From the NCBI RefSeq assembly GCF_021172045.1, contig NZ_CP087164.1:1860001-1924000 (forward strand): a stretch of 64,000 nt of DNA. The letters run 5' to 3'. How positions within the stretch are numbered: position 1 is the stretch's first letter; the number at the start of each line of letters is the position of its first letter. This stretch comes from Capillimicrobium parvum (lineage in GTDB: Bacteria > Actinomycetota > Thermoleophilia > Solirubrobacterales > Solirubrobacteraceae). Of this stretch, positions 1-8,157 are shown in pieces. The notes beneath the pieces are model-generated. The model had not been told where the DNA came from, did no database searches, and saw only the letters and a list, made by a program, of their open reading frames with translations. The position numbers and the translations under genes were made by a program.

Positions 1-1
1 A

Positions 2-181
2 CTGTCGGACCGCGACCGCGAGATCCTGCGGCTGCGCTTCGAGGAGGACATGACGCAGACGGAGATCTCCAGCCTGATCGGGGTCTCGCAGATGCAGGTG
101 TCGCGGCTCATCCGCCAGTCGCTCGCGCGGCTGCGGATGGACATCGAGGCGACGAAGCCGACGCGCCGCCCGGCCGCCTAG
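2..181 (+). CDS. RNA polymerase sigma factor, SigB/SigF/FliA type, C-terminal end (partial)
   Basis: Only the last 59 codons are present; the gene begins before the window. The visible part is sigma-70 region 4, a helix-turn-helix that contacts the -35 element. It includes LSDRDREILRLRF, then the recognition helix around TQTEISSLIGVSQMQVSRL, and ends in a short Thr/Arg/Pro tail. The MTQTEIS...SQMQVSR pattern is characteristic of the SigB/SigF stress and sporulation branch rather than ECF or housekeeping sigma factors. The partner anti-sigma genes would lie upstream and cannot be seen. The next gene is convergent, 4 nt away. Confidence 0.88.
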   Translation: MSDRDREILRLRFEEDMTQTEISSLIGVSQMQVSRLIRQSLARLRMDIEATKPTRRPAA

Positions 182-185
182 CGGC

Positions 186-785
186 TCAGGTCGCCGAGCC
201 GGTCTGGCGGTCGACCCACTCCCCCGCCGCGCCGGCGACGCTGGCGACCCGGTGCGCGGCGCGCCCGACCGGCGAGCCGTCGGCCGGCGCGATCGCCTGG
301 TCGGGGTCCTCGGCCGCGGCGATCGCCAGTCCGCGGGCGGCGTTCTCGTGGGCCCACAGGCGCTCCTGCCAGCCGGCACAGGCGTCCGCGAGCTCGTCGT
401 CGCCGTCGTTGCGCACGAGTGCCTCGACGTAGGCGAGCAGGGTCGTGACGTGCTGGACGTCGAGCACGGCCGCGCGCAGGGCCTGGTTGCGCTCCAGGAA
501 GCGGTCGGCCAGGCGGCCGCGGACGCCGCCGAGCGCCGCGCCGAGCGCGTCCGCGGCCGGTTCGAGCGGCACGTCGCGCGCCGCGCCCATCGGGTAGAGC
601 TCGGTGAGCATGCCCGCCGCGCTGTCGGCACCGGCGCGCAGGACGACCGATTCGGGGCCGGCGAGGCGCCCGGCGAGCACGCTCCAGTGCTCGGTCAGGT
701 GCCGGCCGGCCGCCGACAGCTCTCGAAGGGCGTGATGGGCGGCGGGATGCATGGCTCGGGGCATACCCGTCTCATTCGCGACCAT
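186..785 (-). CDS. Conserved hypothetical protein, 199 aa
   Basis: I do not recognise a family. The predicted protein is alpha-helical and Ala-rich, with no signal peptide, membrane segment or cysteine cluster. It is acidic in the middle and has several His residues near the N-terminus (MHPAAHHAL). The codon pattern is that of a real gene, with strong GC at third positions. The start is uncertain. ATG 785 gives the longest form; ATG 752 (MHPAAHH...) is 33 nt shorter and has a TATGCC box 7 nt before it, which fits the leaderless pattern seen elsewhere in the window. It is convergent with the sigma factor gene. Confidence 0.6.
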   Translation of the reverse strand: MVANETGMPRAMHPAAHHALRELSAAGRHLTEHWSVLAGRLAGPESVVLRAGADSAAGMLTELYPMGAARDVPLEPAADALGAALGGVRGRLADRFLERNQALRAAVLDVQHVTTLLAYVEALVRNDGDDELADACAGWQERLWAHENAARGLAIAAAEDPDQAIAPADGSPVGRAAHRVASVAGAAGEWVDRQTGSAT

Positions 786-832
786 GCCCCAAAAGGGTGA
801 CTATCGCGTGAAACCGGGACCTGGCGCAGGCG

Positions 833-1183
833 CTACTGCGCCTGCGCGTCGCCGACCTCGACTCCGGCGGTGATCGGCTCCGGCTGCAGCCCGCCCGACA
901 CCACGAGGTCCTGCCACGAGTACAGGACCGGTACCTGGTACCAACCCTGGTGGTTGACACGGAAGGCGATGAACTCCTCGCCCTCCCAGTAGCGCTCCCA
1001 CTCGAGCTTCGTCTCGAACGTCGCCGTCTGCAGGAACTTGTACCGGTCGTCGCGGCTGCGGTAGACGCGGTAGTCGGTCGCCCCGTAGCGCATCGACACC
1101 GGCGCGATCCGCGCCAGCGCGTCCGAGAGCCGGTCGGACCGCATGCCCGTCGCGTACCAGGGGATGTGAACGATGCCCGCCAT
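833..1183 (-). CDS. Small conserved protein translationally coupled to the Ccr-like gene
   Basis: A 116-aa protein rich in aromatic residues (many Tyr and Trp, e.g. WERYWEGEE, WYQVPVLYSW). It looks like a compact alpha/beta fold. It may belong to the ferredoxin-like dimeric barrel (antibiotic-biosynthesis-monooxygenase-like) group, but no defining motif settles this. The start codon overlaps the stop of the upstream reductase gene as TGATG, so the two are almost certainly translated from one message and may act in the same pathway. No signal peptide or membrane segment is visible. Confidence 0.65.
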   Translation of the reverse strand: MAGIVHIPWYATGMRSDRLSDALARIAPVSMRYGATDYRVYRSRDDRYKFLQTATFETKLEWERYWEGEEFIAFRVNHQGWYQVPVLYSWQDLVVSGGLQPEPITAGVEVGDAQAQ

Positions 1184-2439
1184 CAGCTTCCGACCTCCGC
1201 CCGGATCGCTCCGGGACCCTCCTCGGTCTGGCCCAGACCCTCCTCGGCGGCGCCGACGAGGATCGAGATCTTCCCGAGGTGCTTGTTCTCATGCATCAAC
1301 TGGTGCGCCTCCGCCACCTTGTCGAAGCCCATCGTCTGCCAGAGCACCGGGCGTATCTTCGACTGCTCGATGAGCTCGTTGGCCTTCTTGCACTCCCACG
1401 CGTTGGCGAAGTGCGAGCCGATGATCTGCTTCTGGCGCATCCACAGGTAGCGCACGTCGAAGTCGAGTTGGTAGCCCGACGTCGCGCCGCAGATCACGAC
1501 CTTGCCGAACGGCTTGACGGTCAGCACCGACGTGGGGAACGTCGCCTTGCCGACGTGCTCGAACACGATGTCGGGCGGCTCGCCGAGCAGATCCCCGACG
1601 CGCTTGGAGAACGCGCGCGACACCTTGAAGCGCGCCTTCTCCTCATCGGGCGTCTCGCCGCCCTTGCGCATCATCCCCGCGAACTCGTTGCGGTTGATGT
1701 AGTCCGTCGCCCCGAGGCGCTTGATCAGCTCGCCCTTCTCGTCGGACGAGACGACGCCGACGCACTCGGCGCCGGACGCCTTGCAGAGCTGGGTGGCGAA
1801 GACGCCGAGCCCGCCCGCGGCGCCCCAGATCAGGACGCGGTGGCCCGCCTGCAGCTTCACCTGGTCGATGAGCATGCGGTAGGCGGTGAAGTACGTCAGC
1901 CCGTAGGACGCCGCCTCCTCCCACGTCAGGTTCCGGGGGCGGGGCAGGAGCTGCTGGGCCTGGACCTTCGTGAACTGGGCGAACGAGCCCCACGTCGTCT
2001 CGTAGCCCCAGATCCGCTGGCTCGGGGCGGCGAGCGGGTCGAGCCCGTGGACCTCCGGGTCCTCGTAGGAGGCCTGGTTGCAGTGGATGACGACCTCGTC
2101 GCCCGGCTTCCACCGCGTGACGCCGTCGCCGACCTTCCAGACGATGCCGGAGGCGTCCGAGCCGCCGATGTGGTGGCCGTACTGCGGGTGGTCGCCGTAG
2201 CCGAAGACCGATACCGGCTGGCCGAGCGCCGCCCAGACGTTGTTGAAGTTCACGCCGGCGGCCATGACGCGAACGACGACCTCGAAGGCTCCGGGCTCCG
2301 GTACCTCGATCTCCTCGATCTGGAAGGCGTCGACGGGCTCGCCCTGGCGCTCCTCGCGGATGACCCAGGCGGCCATCGTCGCGGGGAGCTCACCCGGCTC
2401 GGCAGCGATGCTGCTCACTTGCGATAGATCCACGGCCAT
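1183..2439 (-). CDS. ccr: Crotonyl-CoA carboxylase/reductase-like medium-chain dehydrogenase
   Basis: A 418-aa zinc-independent MDR-family protein. Ccr reductively carboxylates crotonyl-CoA to ethylmalonyl-CoA with NADPH and CO2, in the ethylmalonyl-CoA pathway or for extender-unit supply. The nucleotide-binding glycine motif is WGAAGGLG near residue 210. Positions that form the CO2 pocket in characterised Ccr enzymes appear conserved: the Asn of NFNNVWA, the Glu of GYETTWGS and the His of IGSHFAN. The usual Phe before that Glu is Tyr here, so substrate may differ (another 2-enoyl-CoA carboxylase or reductase). A TAGAGT box lies 9 nt before ATG 2439, suggesting a leaderless message. It is followed by a coupled small gene. 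Confidence 0.85.
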   Translation of the reverse strand: MAVDLSQVSSIAAEPGELPATMAAWVIREERQGEPVDAFQIEEIEVPEPGAFEVVVRVMAAGVNFNNVWAALGQPVSVFGYGDHPQYGHHIGGSDASGIVWKVGDGVTRWKPGDEVVIHCNQASYEDPEVHGLDPLAAPSQRIWGYETTWGSFAQFTKVQAQQLLPRPRNLTWEEAASYGLTYFTAYRMLIDQVKLQAGHRVLIWGAAGGLGVFATQLCKASGAECVGVVSSDEKGELIKRLGATDYINRNEFAGMMRKGGETPDEEKARFKVSRAFSKRVGDLLGEPPDIVFEHVGKATFPTSVLTVKPFGKVVICGATSGYQLDFDVRYLWMRQKQIIGSHFANAWECKKANELIEQSKIRPVLWQTMGFDKVAEAHQLMHENKHLGKISILVGAAEEGLGQTEEGPGAIRAEVGS

Positions 2440-2475
2440 AGGGCCAGGACTCTAGGGGAGTCCGGCGGCGGTCGC

Positions 2476-3405
2476 TCAGTCGAGGTAGCCGCGCTTGAGG
2501 ACGAACGCGAACAGCCCGACGAGCGTGGCGACGGGCAGCGCGATCCCGAGCGCGAGGAACCACCCGAGCGTGTCGATGTGGTCGACCATCCACGAGAAGT
2601 TCATGCCGAAGAAGCTCGCCACGGCGGTCAGCGGCAGGAAGACCGTGGCGATGAGCGCGAGCCGCTCGCTGGCCCGCGTCATGCGGGTGTTCGCGGCGCT
2701 GTCGGCGAGGTGGATCGCGGCGGTCAGCCGCTCGCGCTGGCCGTCGGCGCGGAGCGCGAGGCGGCGCAGGTGGTCCTGGACGTCGCGGAAGTAGGCGGTC
2801 GACTCGTCCTCCAGGCCGGCCAGCGCGGCGAGGTCCTTGGCCGAGCCGTCGAGGATGTCGCGCTGGGCGATCAGGACGCGGGTGAGCCGCCCGACGGAGC
2901 GCCGCAGCGTGATCACGTGCTCGCGCACCCGCTGCACGTTCCCGGTGAGGATCTCGTTCTCGAGCGCCTCGATGCGGTCGTCGAGCGTGTGCAGGACGCT
3001 GAAGAACGAGTCGGTCAGCGCGTCGATGACGCGGTAGACGATCCAGCGCTCGTCGCCCGGGTCGTCGCGGTGGACCAGGGTCTCGAGGGACATGCAGGGC
3101 TCGCGGCGTACGGTGACGAGCCAGTCGTGCGCGACGAACAGGTGCGTCTCGATGAGGTCGACCGGCTCGCTGTCGTCCTCGGCGACCCCGTAGAAGACGA
3201 GCAGCAGCCAGTCGCGGTAGTGGTCGATCTTCGGCAGCTGGTCGAACTCGGTGGCGTCCTCGATCGCGAGCGGGTGCAGGTCGAAGACGTCGCCGATCCG
3301 GGCGAGCTGCTCGGGGGTGGGGTCGAGCAGGTCGGCCCAGACGAACTCGCCCGCGGCGTGGGCGGCTGCGATGGCGTCCGCGTCGTCGGCGCCCAGGGCG
3401 TGCAC
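2476..3405 (-). CDS. corA: CorA-family magnesium/divalent metal channel
   Basis: A 309-aa CorA protein. The N-terminal two thirds form the cytoplasmic funnel: an alpha/beta domain followed by long helices with ILTGNVQRVREHV and LADSAANTRM. Two membrane helices lie at the C-terminus, and the signature loop FGMNF (Gly-Met-Asn) sits between them near residue 270. It ends in the usual short basic tail (LKRGYLD). It is an inner-membrane pentameric Mg2+ (Co2+, Ni2+) channel. The GTG start at 3405 has a TAGCTT box 8 nt upstream and no Shine-Dalgarno, so translation is probably leaderless. A GC-rich tandem repeat lies just upstream. Confidence 0.92.
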   Translation of the reverse strand: MHALGADDADAIAAAHAAGEFVWADLLDPTPEQLARIGDVFDLHPLAIEDATEFDQLPKIDHYRDWLLLVFYGVAEDDSEPVDLIETHLFVAHDWLVTVRREPCMSLETLVHRDDPGDERWIVYRVIDALTDSFFSVLHTLDDRIEALENEILTGNVQRVREHVITLRRSVGRLTRVLIAQRDILDGSAKDLAALAGLEDESTAYFRDVQDHLRRLALRADGQRERLTAAIHLADSAANTRMTRASERLALIATVFLPLTAVASFFGMNFSWMVDHIDTLGWFLALGIALPVATLVGLFAFVLKRGYLD

Positions 3406-3440
3406 GATCCGCGAAGCTACCCCCGGCGGTGGACGGCTCC

Positions 3441-3547
3441 GCGGCCGCCCCGGTCCGGGCCCGCCTACGCGGCCGCCCCGTCCGGGCCCGCCTACGCGGC
3501 CGCCCTCCGGGTCCGCCTACGCGGCCGCCCCGTCCGGGCCCGCCTAC
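3441..3547. repeat. GC-rich tandem repeat, four units of 25-28 bp
   Basis: Four head-to-tail units begin gcggccgccc and end cgcctac: 3441-3468 (28 bp), 3469-3495 (27 bp), 3496-3520 (25 bp) and 3521-3547 (27 bp). Units 2 and 4 are identical; units 1 and 3 differ by small indels. The array fills the gap between the exporter stop codon and corA, and its last unit includes the exporter stop codon. There are no spacers, so it is not a CRISPR. Copy number is likely variable through slippage. Confidence 0.85.
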
Positions 3548-5082
3548 GCGGCGAGCTCGGTCTGCGCGGCGTCCACGCCCTGGCCGGCGTTCGCGGGCAC
3601 GCGGCGACGGGAGGAGATCGTCGCCGCGGCCACGAACGCACCCACCAGGACGACGGCCGCGCCGAGGCGCATGCCGCCCTGGAGGGCATGGACGAACGCG
3701 TCGTCCATCGCCGACGACGGGGCGCCGGCCGGTGCGGCGCCGGCGCCGAGCGCGTCGGCGAGCTTGTCGAGCTGGCCGGAGCCGGCCTGGGGGAGGAGGT
3801 GGCCGAGCCGGTCGCGGCCCAGCGCGGTGATCAGCGCGCCGAGCGCGGCGACCCCGAACGTGCCGCCGACCATGCGGGTCATGGACAGGATGCCGGAGGC
3901 GACGCCGGCCTTCGTCACGGGCACCGCGTTCATCGCGGCCGTGCTCATCGGCGACATGACGAGGCCCATGCCGACGCCCATCATCATGAACGGGACGACG
4001 AGGAACCCGTAGCCGCTCGAGGTCGTCAGGAAGCTCTGCCAGAACAGCGAGCCGCTGACGATGAGCAGGCCGGCGACCATCGGCAGCTTCGAGCCGATGC
4101 GGTCGCTCAGGCGCCCGGCCAGCGGCGCCGTGACGATGATCAGCAGGGTCGTCGGCAGGAACCGCACGCCCGCCTGGAGCGCGGTGTAGTCGCGCACGTT
4201 CTGCATGTAGAGCGCGAGGAAGAAGAACATCGCGAACATGCCGAACGTCACGATGAACGCGACCGCGTTGGCGCCGAAGAACTCGCGCGAGCGGAAGAAC
4301 GTGAAGTCGACCATCGGCGCGCGGGACCGGCGCTCGATGATGACGAAGCCGACGAGGCCGATCACCGCGGTGGCGAAGAGCGCCAGGATGCGGGCCGAGC
4401 CCCAGCCCCACTGGTTGCCCTCGACGAGCGCGAAGACGAGCGCGCCGAGGCCGATCGTGATGGCCGCGACGCCGGGGACGTCGATCGTGCGAGCCACGCC
4501 CTCGTCGCGCGACTCGTTCGCGGCGATGAGCGTCAGCACGATGGCGAACGCGGCGACGGGCAGGTTGATGAAGAAGATCGACTGCCAGGAGACGTGCTCG
4601 ACGAGGAAGCCGCCGAGGACGGGCCCGATCGCCAGCGCGAGCGCGCTCACGCCGGCCCACGTGCCGATCGCCTTGCCGCGCTCCTCGGCCGGGAACGAGT
4701 GGGTGATGATCGAGAGGGTGCCCGGCATCATGAACGCGGCGCCGATGCCCTGGACCGCGCGGAAGCCGACGAGCCACGCCTCGCTCTGGGCGAAGCCGAT
4801 CATCGCGCTGGCGAGCGCGAACACGACGACGCCGAACAGGAACATCCGCTTGCGCCCGAACAGGTCGCCGAGGCGCCCGCCGGTCACGAGCAGGACGGCG
4901 AGCACGAGCGTGTAGGCGTTGATCGTCCACTCCAGGCCGGAGATGGACATATGCAGGTCGCGCTGGATCGCCGGCAGCGCCACGTTGACCACGGTGTTGT
5001 CGAGCATCACCATGAACAGCGCGAAGCACATCGCGGCGAGGGTCCACCAGCGGCGGTTGTCGTCGGTGATCGGCAGCCTCAC
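3544..5082 (-). CDS. DHA2-family MFS multidrug exporter (EmrB/QacA type)
   Basis: A 512-aa proton-driven drug exporter of the inner membrane with 14 predicted membrane segments. Family marks are visible in order: the TM1 motif MLDNTVVNVALPAI (D1), the motif A loop GRLGDLFGRKRMF near residue 70, and the antiporter motif C region IGPVLGGFL near residue 150. It starts with GTG at 5082, which overlaps the stop of the upstream MarR gene as GTGA, so the two form an operon. The MarR protein presumably represses both. The substrate cannot be inferred. Its last codons enter the tandem repeat, so the C-terminus may vary between strains. Confidence 0.9.
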   Translation of the reverse strand: MRLPITDDNRRWWTLAAMCFALFMVMLDNTVVNVALPAIQRDLHMSISGLEWTINAYTLVLAVLLVTGGRLGDLFGRKRMFLFGVVVFALASAMIGFAQSEAWLVGFRAVQGIGAAFMMPGTLSIITHSFPAEERGKAIGTWAGVSALALAIGPVLGGFLVEHVSWQSIFFINLPVAAFAIVLTLIAANESRDEGVARTIDVPGVAAITIGLGALVFALVEGNQWGWGSARILALFATAVIGLVGFVIIERRSRAPMVDFTFFRSREFFGANAVAFIVTFGMFAMFFFLALYMQNVRDYTALQAGVRFLPTTLLIIVTAPLAGRLSDRIGSKLPMVAGLLIVSGSLFWQSFLTTSSGYGFLVVPFMMMGVGMGLVMSPMSTAAMNAVPVTKAGVASGILSMTRMVGGTFGVAALGALITALGRDRLGHLLPQAGSGQLDKLADALGAGAAPAGAPSSAMDDAFVHALQGGMRLGAAVVLVGAFVAAATISSRRRVPANAGQGVDAAQTELAA

Positions 5083-5534
5083 GGGGTACGTCCTTCCAGC
5101 TCTCGCAGGATCGGTCCGATGGCGGCGCCGAGGCGGTCGAGATCCTCCGCCGGGAGGGTGGCGATGAGGCTCTCGAGGCCGGCCAGGCGCGCCTCTTCGA
5201 CGCGACGCAGGACGTCGCGTCCGTCATCCGTGATCCGCAGGCGCTTCATGCGACGGTCCTGCTCGTCCTCGCGGCGCTCGACCCATCCGCGGCGCAGGAG
5301 CGCGTCGGCGGCGCGGCTCGCCCCGGGCAGGGAGAGCCGCATGCTGTCGGCGAGCTCCTTGACGGTGGGCTCGGTGCGCGAGTGCGACAGGTGGTGCATG
5401 AGCTTCATGTCGGTGAGGCCGATGTCGAGCTCGGCGAGCAGCGAGTACAGGCGCGTCGCGTCGCTCAGGCAGTGGTGCCAGAGCGCGACGAGCTGCTCGG
5501 CGACTCGATGCGGGGTCTCAGTGCTTGCTTGCAC
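5079..5534 (-). CDS. MarR-family transcriptional regulator of the adjacent exporter
   Basis: A 151-aa winged-helix regulator. The recognition region is TVKELADSMRLSLPGASRAADALLRRGWVERR, split here by reading frame only, and the wing carries REDEQDRR-like acidic/basic residues. This is the normal MarR length. I chose GTG 5534 rather than the longer TTG 5555 because an AATACT box sits exactly 7 nt before that GTG, and the longer form would translate through the operator. Its stop overlaps the exporter start (GTGA). It probably represses its own operon and is released by a small hydrophobic or phenolic ligand, as in the family generally. Confidence 0.88.
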   Translation of the reverse strand: MQASTETPHRVAEQLVALWHHCLSDATRLYSLLAELDIGLTDMKLMHHLSHSRTEPTVKELADSMRLSLPGASRAADALLRRGWVERREDEQDRRMKRLRITDDGRDVLRRVEEARLAGLESLIATLPAEDLDRLGAAIGPILRELEGRTP

Positions 5535-5558
5535 GGACGCAAGTATTGCACGCAAGCA
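5522..5558 (-). promoter_or_regulatory. MarR operator and overlapping promoter
   Basis: A 7-bp inverted repeat, TGCTTGC at 5522-5528 and GCAAGCA at 5552-5558, encloses two nested sites of the form TTGC-n2-GCAA and TTGC-n6-GCAA. The AATACT -10 box (5542-5547) lies between them. A MarR dimer bound here would cover the promoter and the start codon. The operator assignment is inferred from symmetry and position. Confidence 0.65.
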
Positions 5559-5573
5559 TCTGATGTCAAGGGA

Positions 5574-6014
5574 CTACGGCAGCAGGAGGTCCTGCTGGGC
5601 GGATGCGCGCTCCTCGCCGACGTCGAGCCTGGCGGCGGAGATGTCGTTGCCCTTCACGTGCACGCGGTAGGGGCCCTGGGTGACGTTCGCCGCCAGCGAT
5701 GCGGTGTCGCGCGGGTTGATCGGCCCCGTCTCCTGGCGGATGCCGGCGTTGCCGGAGCCGGGGTCATCGGCGCTCTCGAGCGTGATCTGCTGCGAGCGAT
5801 CCGTCTGGTTGGTGATCACCAGGCGGATCGGGCCGGCGCCGAAGGTCGTCGGGGAGACCGAGACCTTGTGCTTCGAGATCGACGCGGTGACGACGATCGG
5901 GGACGGAGGGCGTTCCTCGTTGGCGTGGGTTCTGTCGTTCCCGCAGCCCGCGAGGAGGGGCGCCGCGATGGCCGTCGCACCCAGCGCAACGTGGATTCGT
6001 GACAGGCGAAGCAT
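5574..6014 (-). CDS. Putative lipoprotein of unknown function
   Basis: A 146-aa protein with a classic lipoprotein signal. The N-terminus is positively charged (MLRLSRIH), followed by a hydrophobic stretch and the lipobox LLAGC with Cys near residue 23. The mature part is predicted beta-rich (VVTASISKHKVSVSP, GPYRVHVKGND) and resembles a small Ig- or cupredoxin-like beta-sandwich. It carries no Cys/His/Met copper site that I can see. It is probably tethered to the outer face of the cell membrane. It stands alone between the MarR gene and a 55-aa ORF. Confidence 0.78.
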   Translation of the reverse strand: MLRLSRIHVALGATAIAAPLLAGCGNDRTHANEERPPSPIVVTASISKHKVSVSPTTFGAGPIRLVITNQTDRSQQITLESADDPGSGNAGIRQETGPINPRDTASLAANVTQGPYRVHVKGNDISAARLDVGEERASAQQDLLLP

Positions 6015-6068
6015 CCCCTCTGACCCTCCAGGTCCGAGCCGGAACCCTAGTCCAAATGAACGCCCGCG

Positions 6069-6236
6069 TCAGCGCGACGTCTCTGCGAGCCGGTCCTGCA
6101 GGCGCTCCCAGGCCTGCACCTCGGCGCTCTCGTACTCCGGGCCCTCGAGCCCGAGCAGCGTGGCGAGGTAGGCGTCCCACGCCTCGCGCTCGGCCGCCAG
6201 GCGGTCGAGCTCTTGGTCTGCGGCGAATGCGGGCAC
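6069..6236 (-). CDS. Small helical protein, 55 aa
   Basis: This short ORF begins at GTG 6236 (VPAFAADQELDRLAAE...) and ends ...DRLAETSR. A very strong ribosome site, GGAGGGAGGA, lies 5-6 nt before the start, which is why I accept it. The sequence is one long amphipathic, charged helix with heptad-like Leu spacing and may form a coiled coil. No family is recognised. It lies between a lipoprotein gene and the divergent exonuclease fusion. Confidence 0.55.
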   Translation of the reverse strand: MPAFAADQELDRLAAEREAWDAYLATLLGLEGPEYESAEVQAWERLQDRLAETSR

Positions 6237-6352
6237 CGGGTCCTCCCTCCGGACGTGTTCGGCTCCAGTAGCCGCGATGCTACCCCTCCACCCGGTCGCG
6301 CGATGCGCAATCTCGCGTGCGCTCCGTCGGGGCCATGCCGTAGGACACCGGC

Positions 6353-8077
6353 GTGGACCTTCTCGCCCAGCCGCTGCGCACCGTCGAGTTCCTGGCGGTC
6401 GACACCGAGACGAACGGCCTCGGCGGCGACGGGTGCGAGGTCACCGAGGTGGGCGCCGTGCTCGTCGGCGGCGGCGAGCTCCACGACCGCTTCGCCTCGC
6501 TGTGCGCCGTCCGCGCGCCGCTCTCGCGCGGGGTCCAGCGGCTCACCGGCATCACCCAGGCCATGGTGGACGAGGCGCCCGAGGCCGAGATCGTCCTCGC
6601 CGACCTCGTCGCTGCGCTCGAGGGCCGCGTGCTCGTCGCGCACAACGCCGCCTTCGACCGGCGGGTGCTGCGCCAGGCCTGCGAGCGCCGCGGGCTCGTC
6701 TGGCCCGACCCGCCCGCGATCTGCACGGTCGCGCTCGCCCGGCGCTTCGCGCCGCTGGCGCGCCAGCGGCGGCTGGTGCCGCTCGCCGAGTCGCTCGGCA
6801 TCGAGGTCACCGACCGCCACCGCGCGCTCGCCGACGCCGAGACCTGCGGCCGCGTGTTCTGCGCGCTGCTTCCGCGGCTGGCTGCGCACGCGCCCACGGT
6901 CGGCGATGCGCTGGCGCTGCTCAAGCCGGCGCGGGCAGCCCGGAGCCGGGCCGCCGCCACCGACGGCGGCCGCCACGGCGCGCGCCGCCGCCGCGCCGGC
7001 GCGCGGTCCGAGCTCATGGAGGAGCCGGCGGGCCGCGAGACGGCGCTCGACAGCCTCGCCGGCGCGCGCGAGCTCCCCGACGAGCCCGGCGTCTACATCT
7101 TCCGCAACGCCGGCGGCCAGCCGCTGTACGTCGGCAAGTCGATCGCCCTGCGCACGCGCGTGCGGTCGCACTTCGCCGCCTCGAGCGACCCGTCGGCCTG
7201 GACGGCGCAGGCGGCGAGCGTCGACTACCAGCAGGCGGCGTCCGAGCTGGGCGCGCTGGTGCTCGAGAACCGGCTCATCAAGCGGCTCGCCCCGCCCGGC
7301 AACGTGCGCCTCAAGCACCAGGACCGCTTCGTGTACCTGCGCTGCCGCCTCGACATCGCGTTCCCCGTGCTCGAGGTGGCGCCCGCGCCCGCGAGCGGGC
7401 ATGCCGTCAGCGTCGGGCCGCTGCGCGGGCGGGCGGTCGCCGCCGAGCTCGTCGAGCAGCTCAACTCGCTCTTCGGCCTGCGCCACTGCGGGCGCAAGCT
7501 GCCGCGCCGCCAGTGGCCGTCGGCGTACGGCCAGATGGGCCGCTGCCTGTCGCCCTGCCTCGGCGACCTCGACCCGAACCTCTACCGCCGCCGTCTCGAC
7601 GAGGCGCTTGCGCTGTTCACCGGGCAGGGCGACGGGGGCGCGGCGCTGCTCGCGCACATCGACGCCGAGACCCGCGCGGCGGCCGGCGCGCAGCGCTACG
7701 AGCGCGCGGCGTGGCTGCGGCGCCGGCGCGCGCGGCTGGAGCAGCTGCTGTCGCGCCTCGACGGCGTGCTCGGGGCGACGCACGCCCGGCCGAAGCTCGT
7801 CCGCGCTCCGCACCCGCGCGACGAGGGACGCGGAGACCTGTTCTGGCTCGTGGGCGGGCGGGTCGTCGACTGGTGCCCGAGCGGTCCGGACGACCTCGCC
7901 GAGCGCACCGCGGCGGCGCTGCGGCACTGGGACCCGCGGCGACCGACCGGGCATCTGCCCGCCGGCGAGGTCGACGAGGCGCGGATCGTCGCGGGGTGGG
8001 TGGCGACGAACGCGCCGCCGCAGCTGACGCTGGACCCGGTACCGGATTCGGGTCGGCTGGCGGCGTTCGCGGCCTGA
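6353..8077 (+). CDS. DnaQ-type 3'-5' exonuclease fused to a UvrC/Cho-like GIY-YIG nuclease
   Basis: A 574-aa two-nuclease fusion. Residues about 10-190 are a DEDDh exonuclease: the first acidic motif is AVDTETNGLGG, the second is LVAHNAAFDRRVL and the third is HRALADAETC. After an Arg/Ala-rich linker, residues about 235-330 form a GIY-YIG domain (PGVYIFRNAGG...LYVGKS...R.H) with the downstream Glu-containing ALVLENRLIK. The remaining C-terminal part resembles the UvrB-contacting half of UvrC/Cho without a helix-hairpin-helix end. It probably acts in nucleotide excision repair or in trimming repair intermediates. The fusion recurs in actinobacteria. The GTG start follows a TAGGAC box. Confidence 0.85.
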   Translation: MDLLAQPLRTVEFLAVDTETNGLGGDGCEVTEVGAVLVGGGELHDRFASLCAVRAPLSRGVQRLTGITQAMVDEAPEAEIVLADLVAALEGRVLVAHNAAFDRRVLRQACERRGLVWPDPPAICTVALARRFAPLARQRRLVPLAESLGIEVTDRHRALADAETCGRVFCALLPRLAAHAPTVGDALALLKPARAARSRAAATDGGRHGARRRRAGARSELMEEPAGRETALDSLAGARELPDEPGVYIFRNAGGQPLYVGKSIALRTRVRSHFAASSDPSAWTAQAASVDYQQAASELGALVLENRLIKRLAPPGNVRLKHQDRFVYLRCRLDIAFPVLEVAPAPASGHAVSVGPLRGRAVAAELVEQLNSLFGLRHCGRKLPRRQWPSAYGQMGRCLSPCLGDLDPNLYRRRLDEALALFTGQGDGGAALLAHIDAETRAAAGAQRYERAAWLRRRRARLEQLLSRLDGVLGATHARPKLVRAPHPRDEGRGDLFWLVGGRVVDWCPSGPDDLAERTAAALRHWDPRRPTGHLPAGEVDEARIVAGWVATNAPPQLTLDPVPDSGRLAAFAA

Positions 8078-8157
8078 GGGGCGCCCGCCGGCTGGACGGA
8101 TAGCCGATTTTGCCCCCGGCCGAGATGTGATCGGCTTGCCGCTTGGAGGGTCACGTC

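Noticed and set aside
3441-3547. CRISPR array
   Set aside because: Units are contiguous with no unique spacers and no cas genes are present; it is a plain tandem repeat.
2390-5227. A 945-codon open frame on the minus strand across corA, the repeat and the exporter
   Set aside because: Its composition is almost all Arg, Ala, Pro and Gly, the mark of an out-of-frame shadow in GC-rich DNA; real genes with clear families occupy the same strand in other frames.
2578-5670. A 1030-codon open frame on the plus strand
   Set aside because: Antisense shadow of the exporter, MarR and corA genes, with His/Asp/Glu/Arg-rich nonsense composition and no family likeness.
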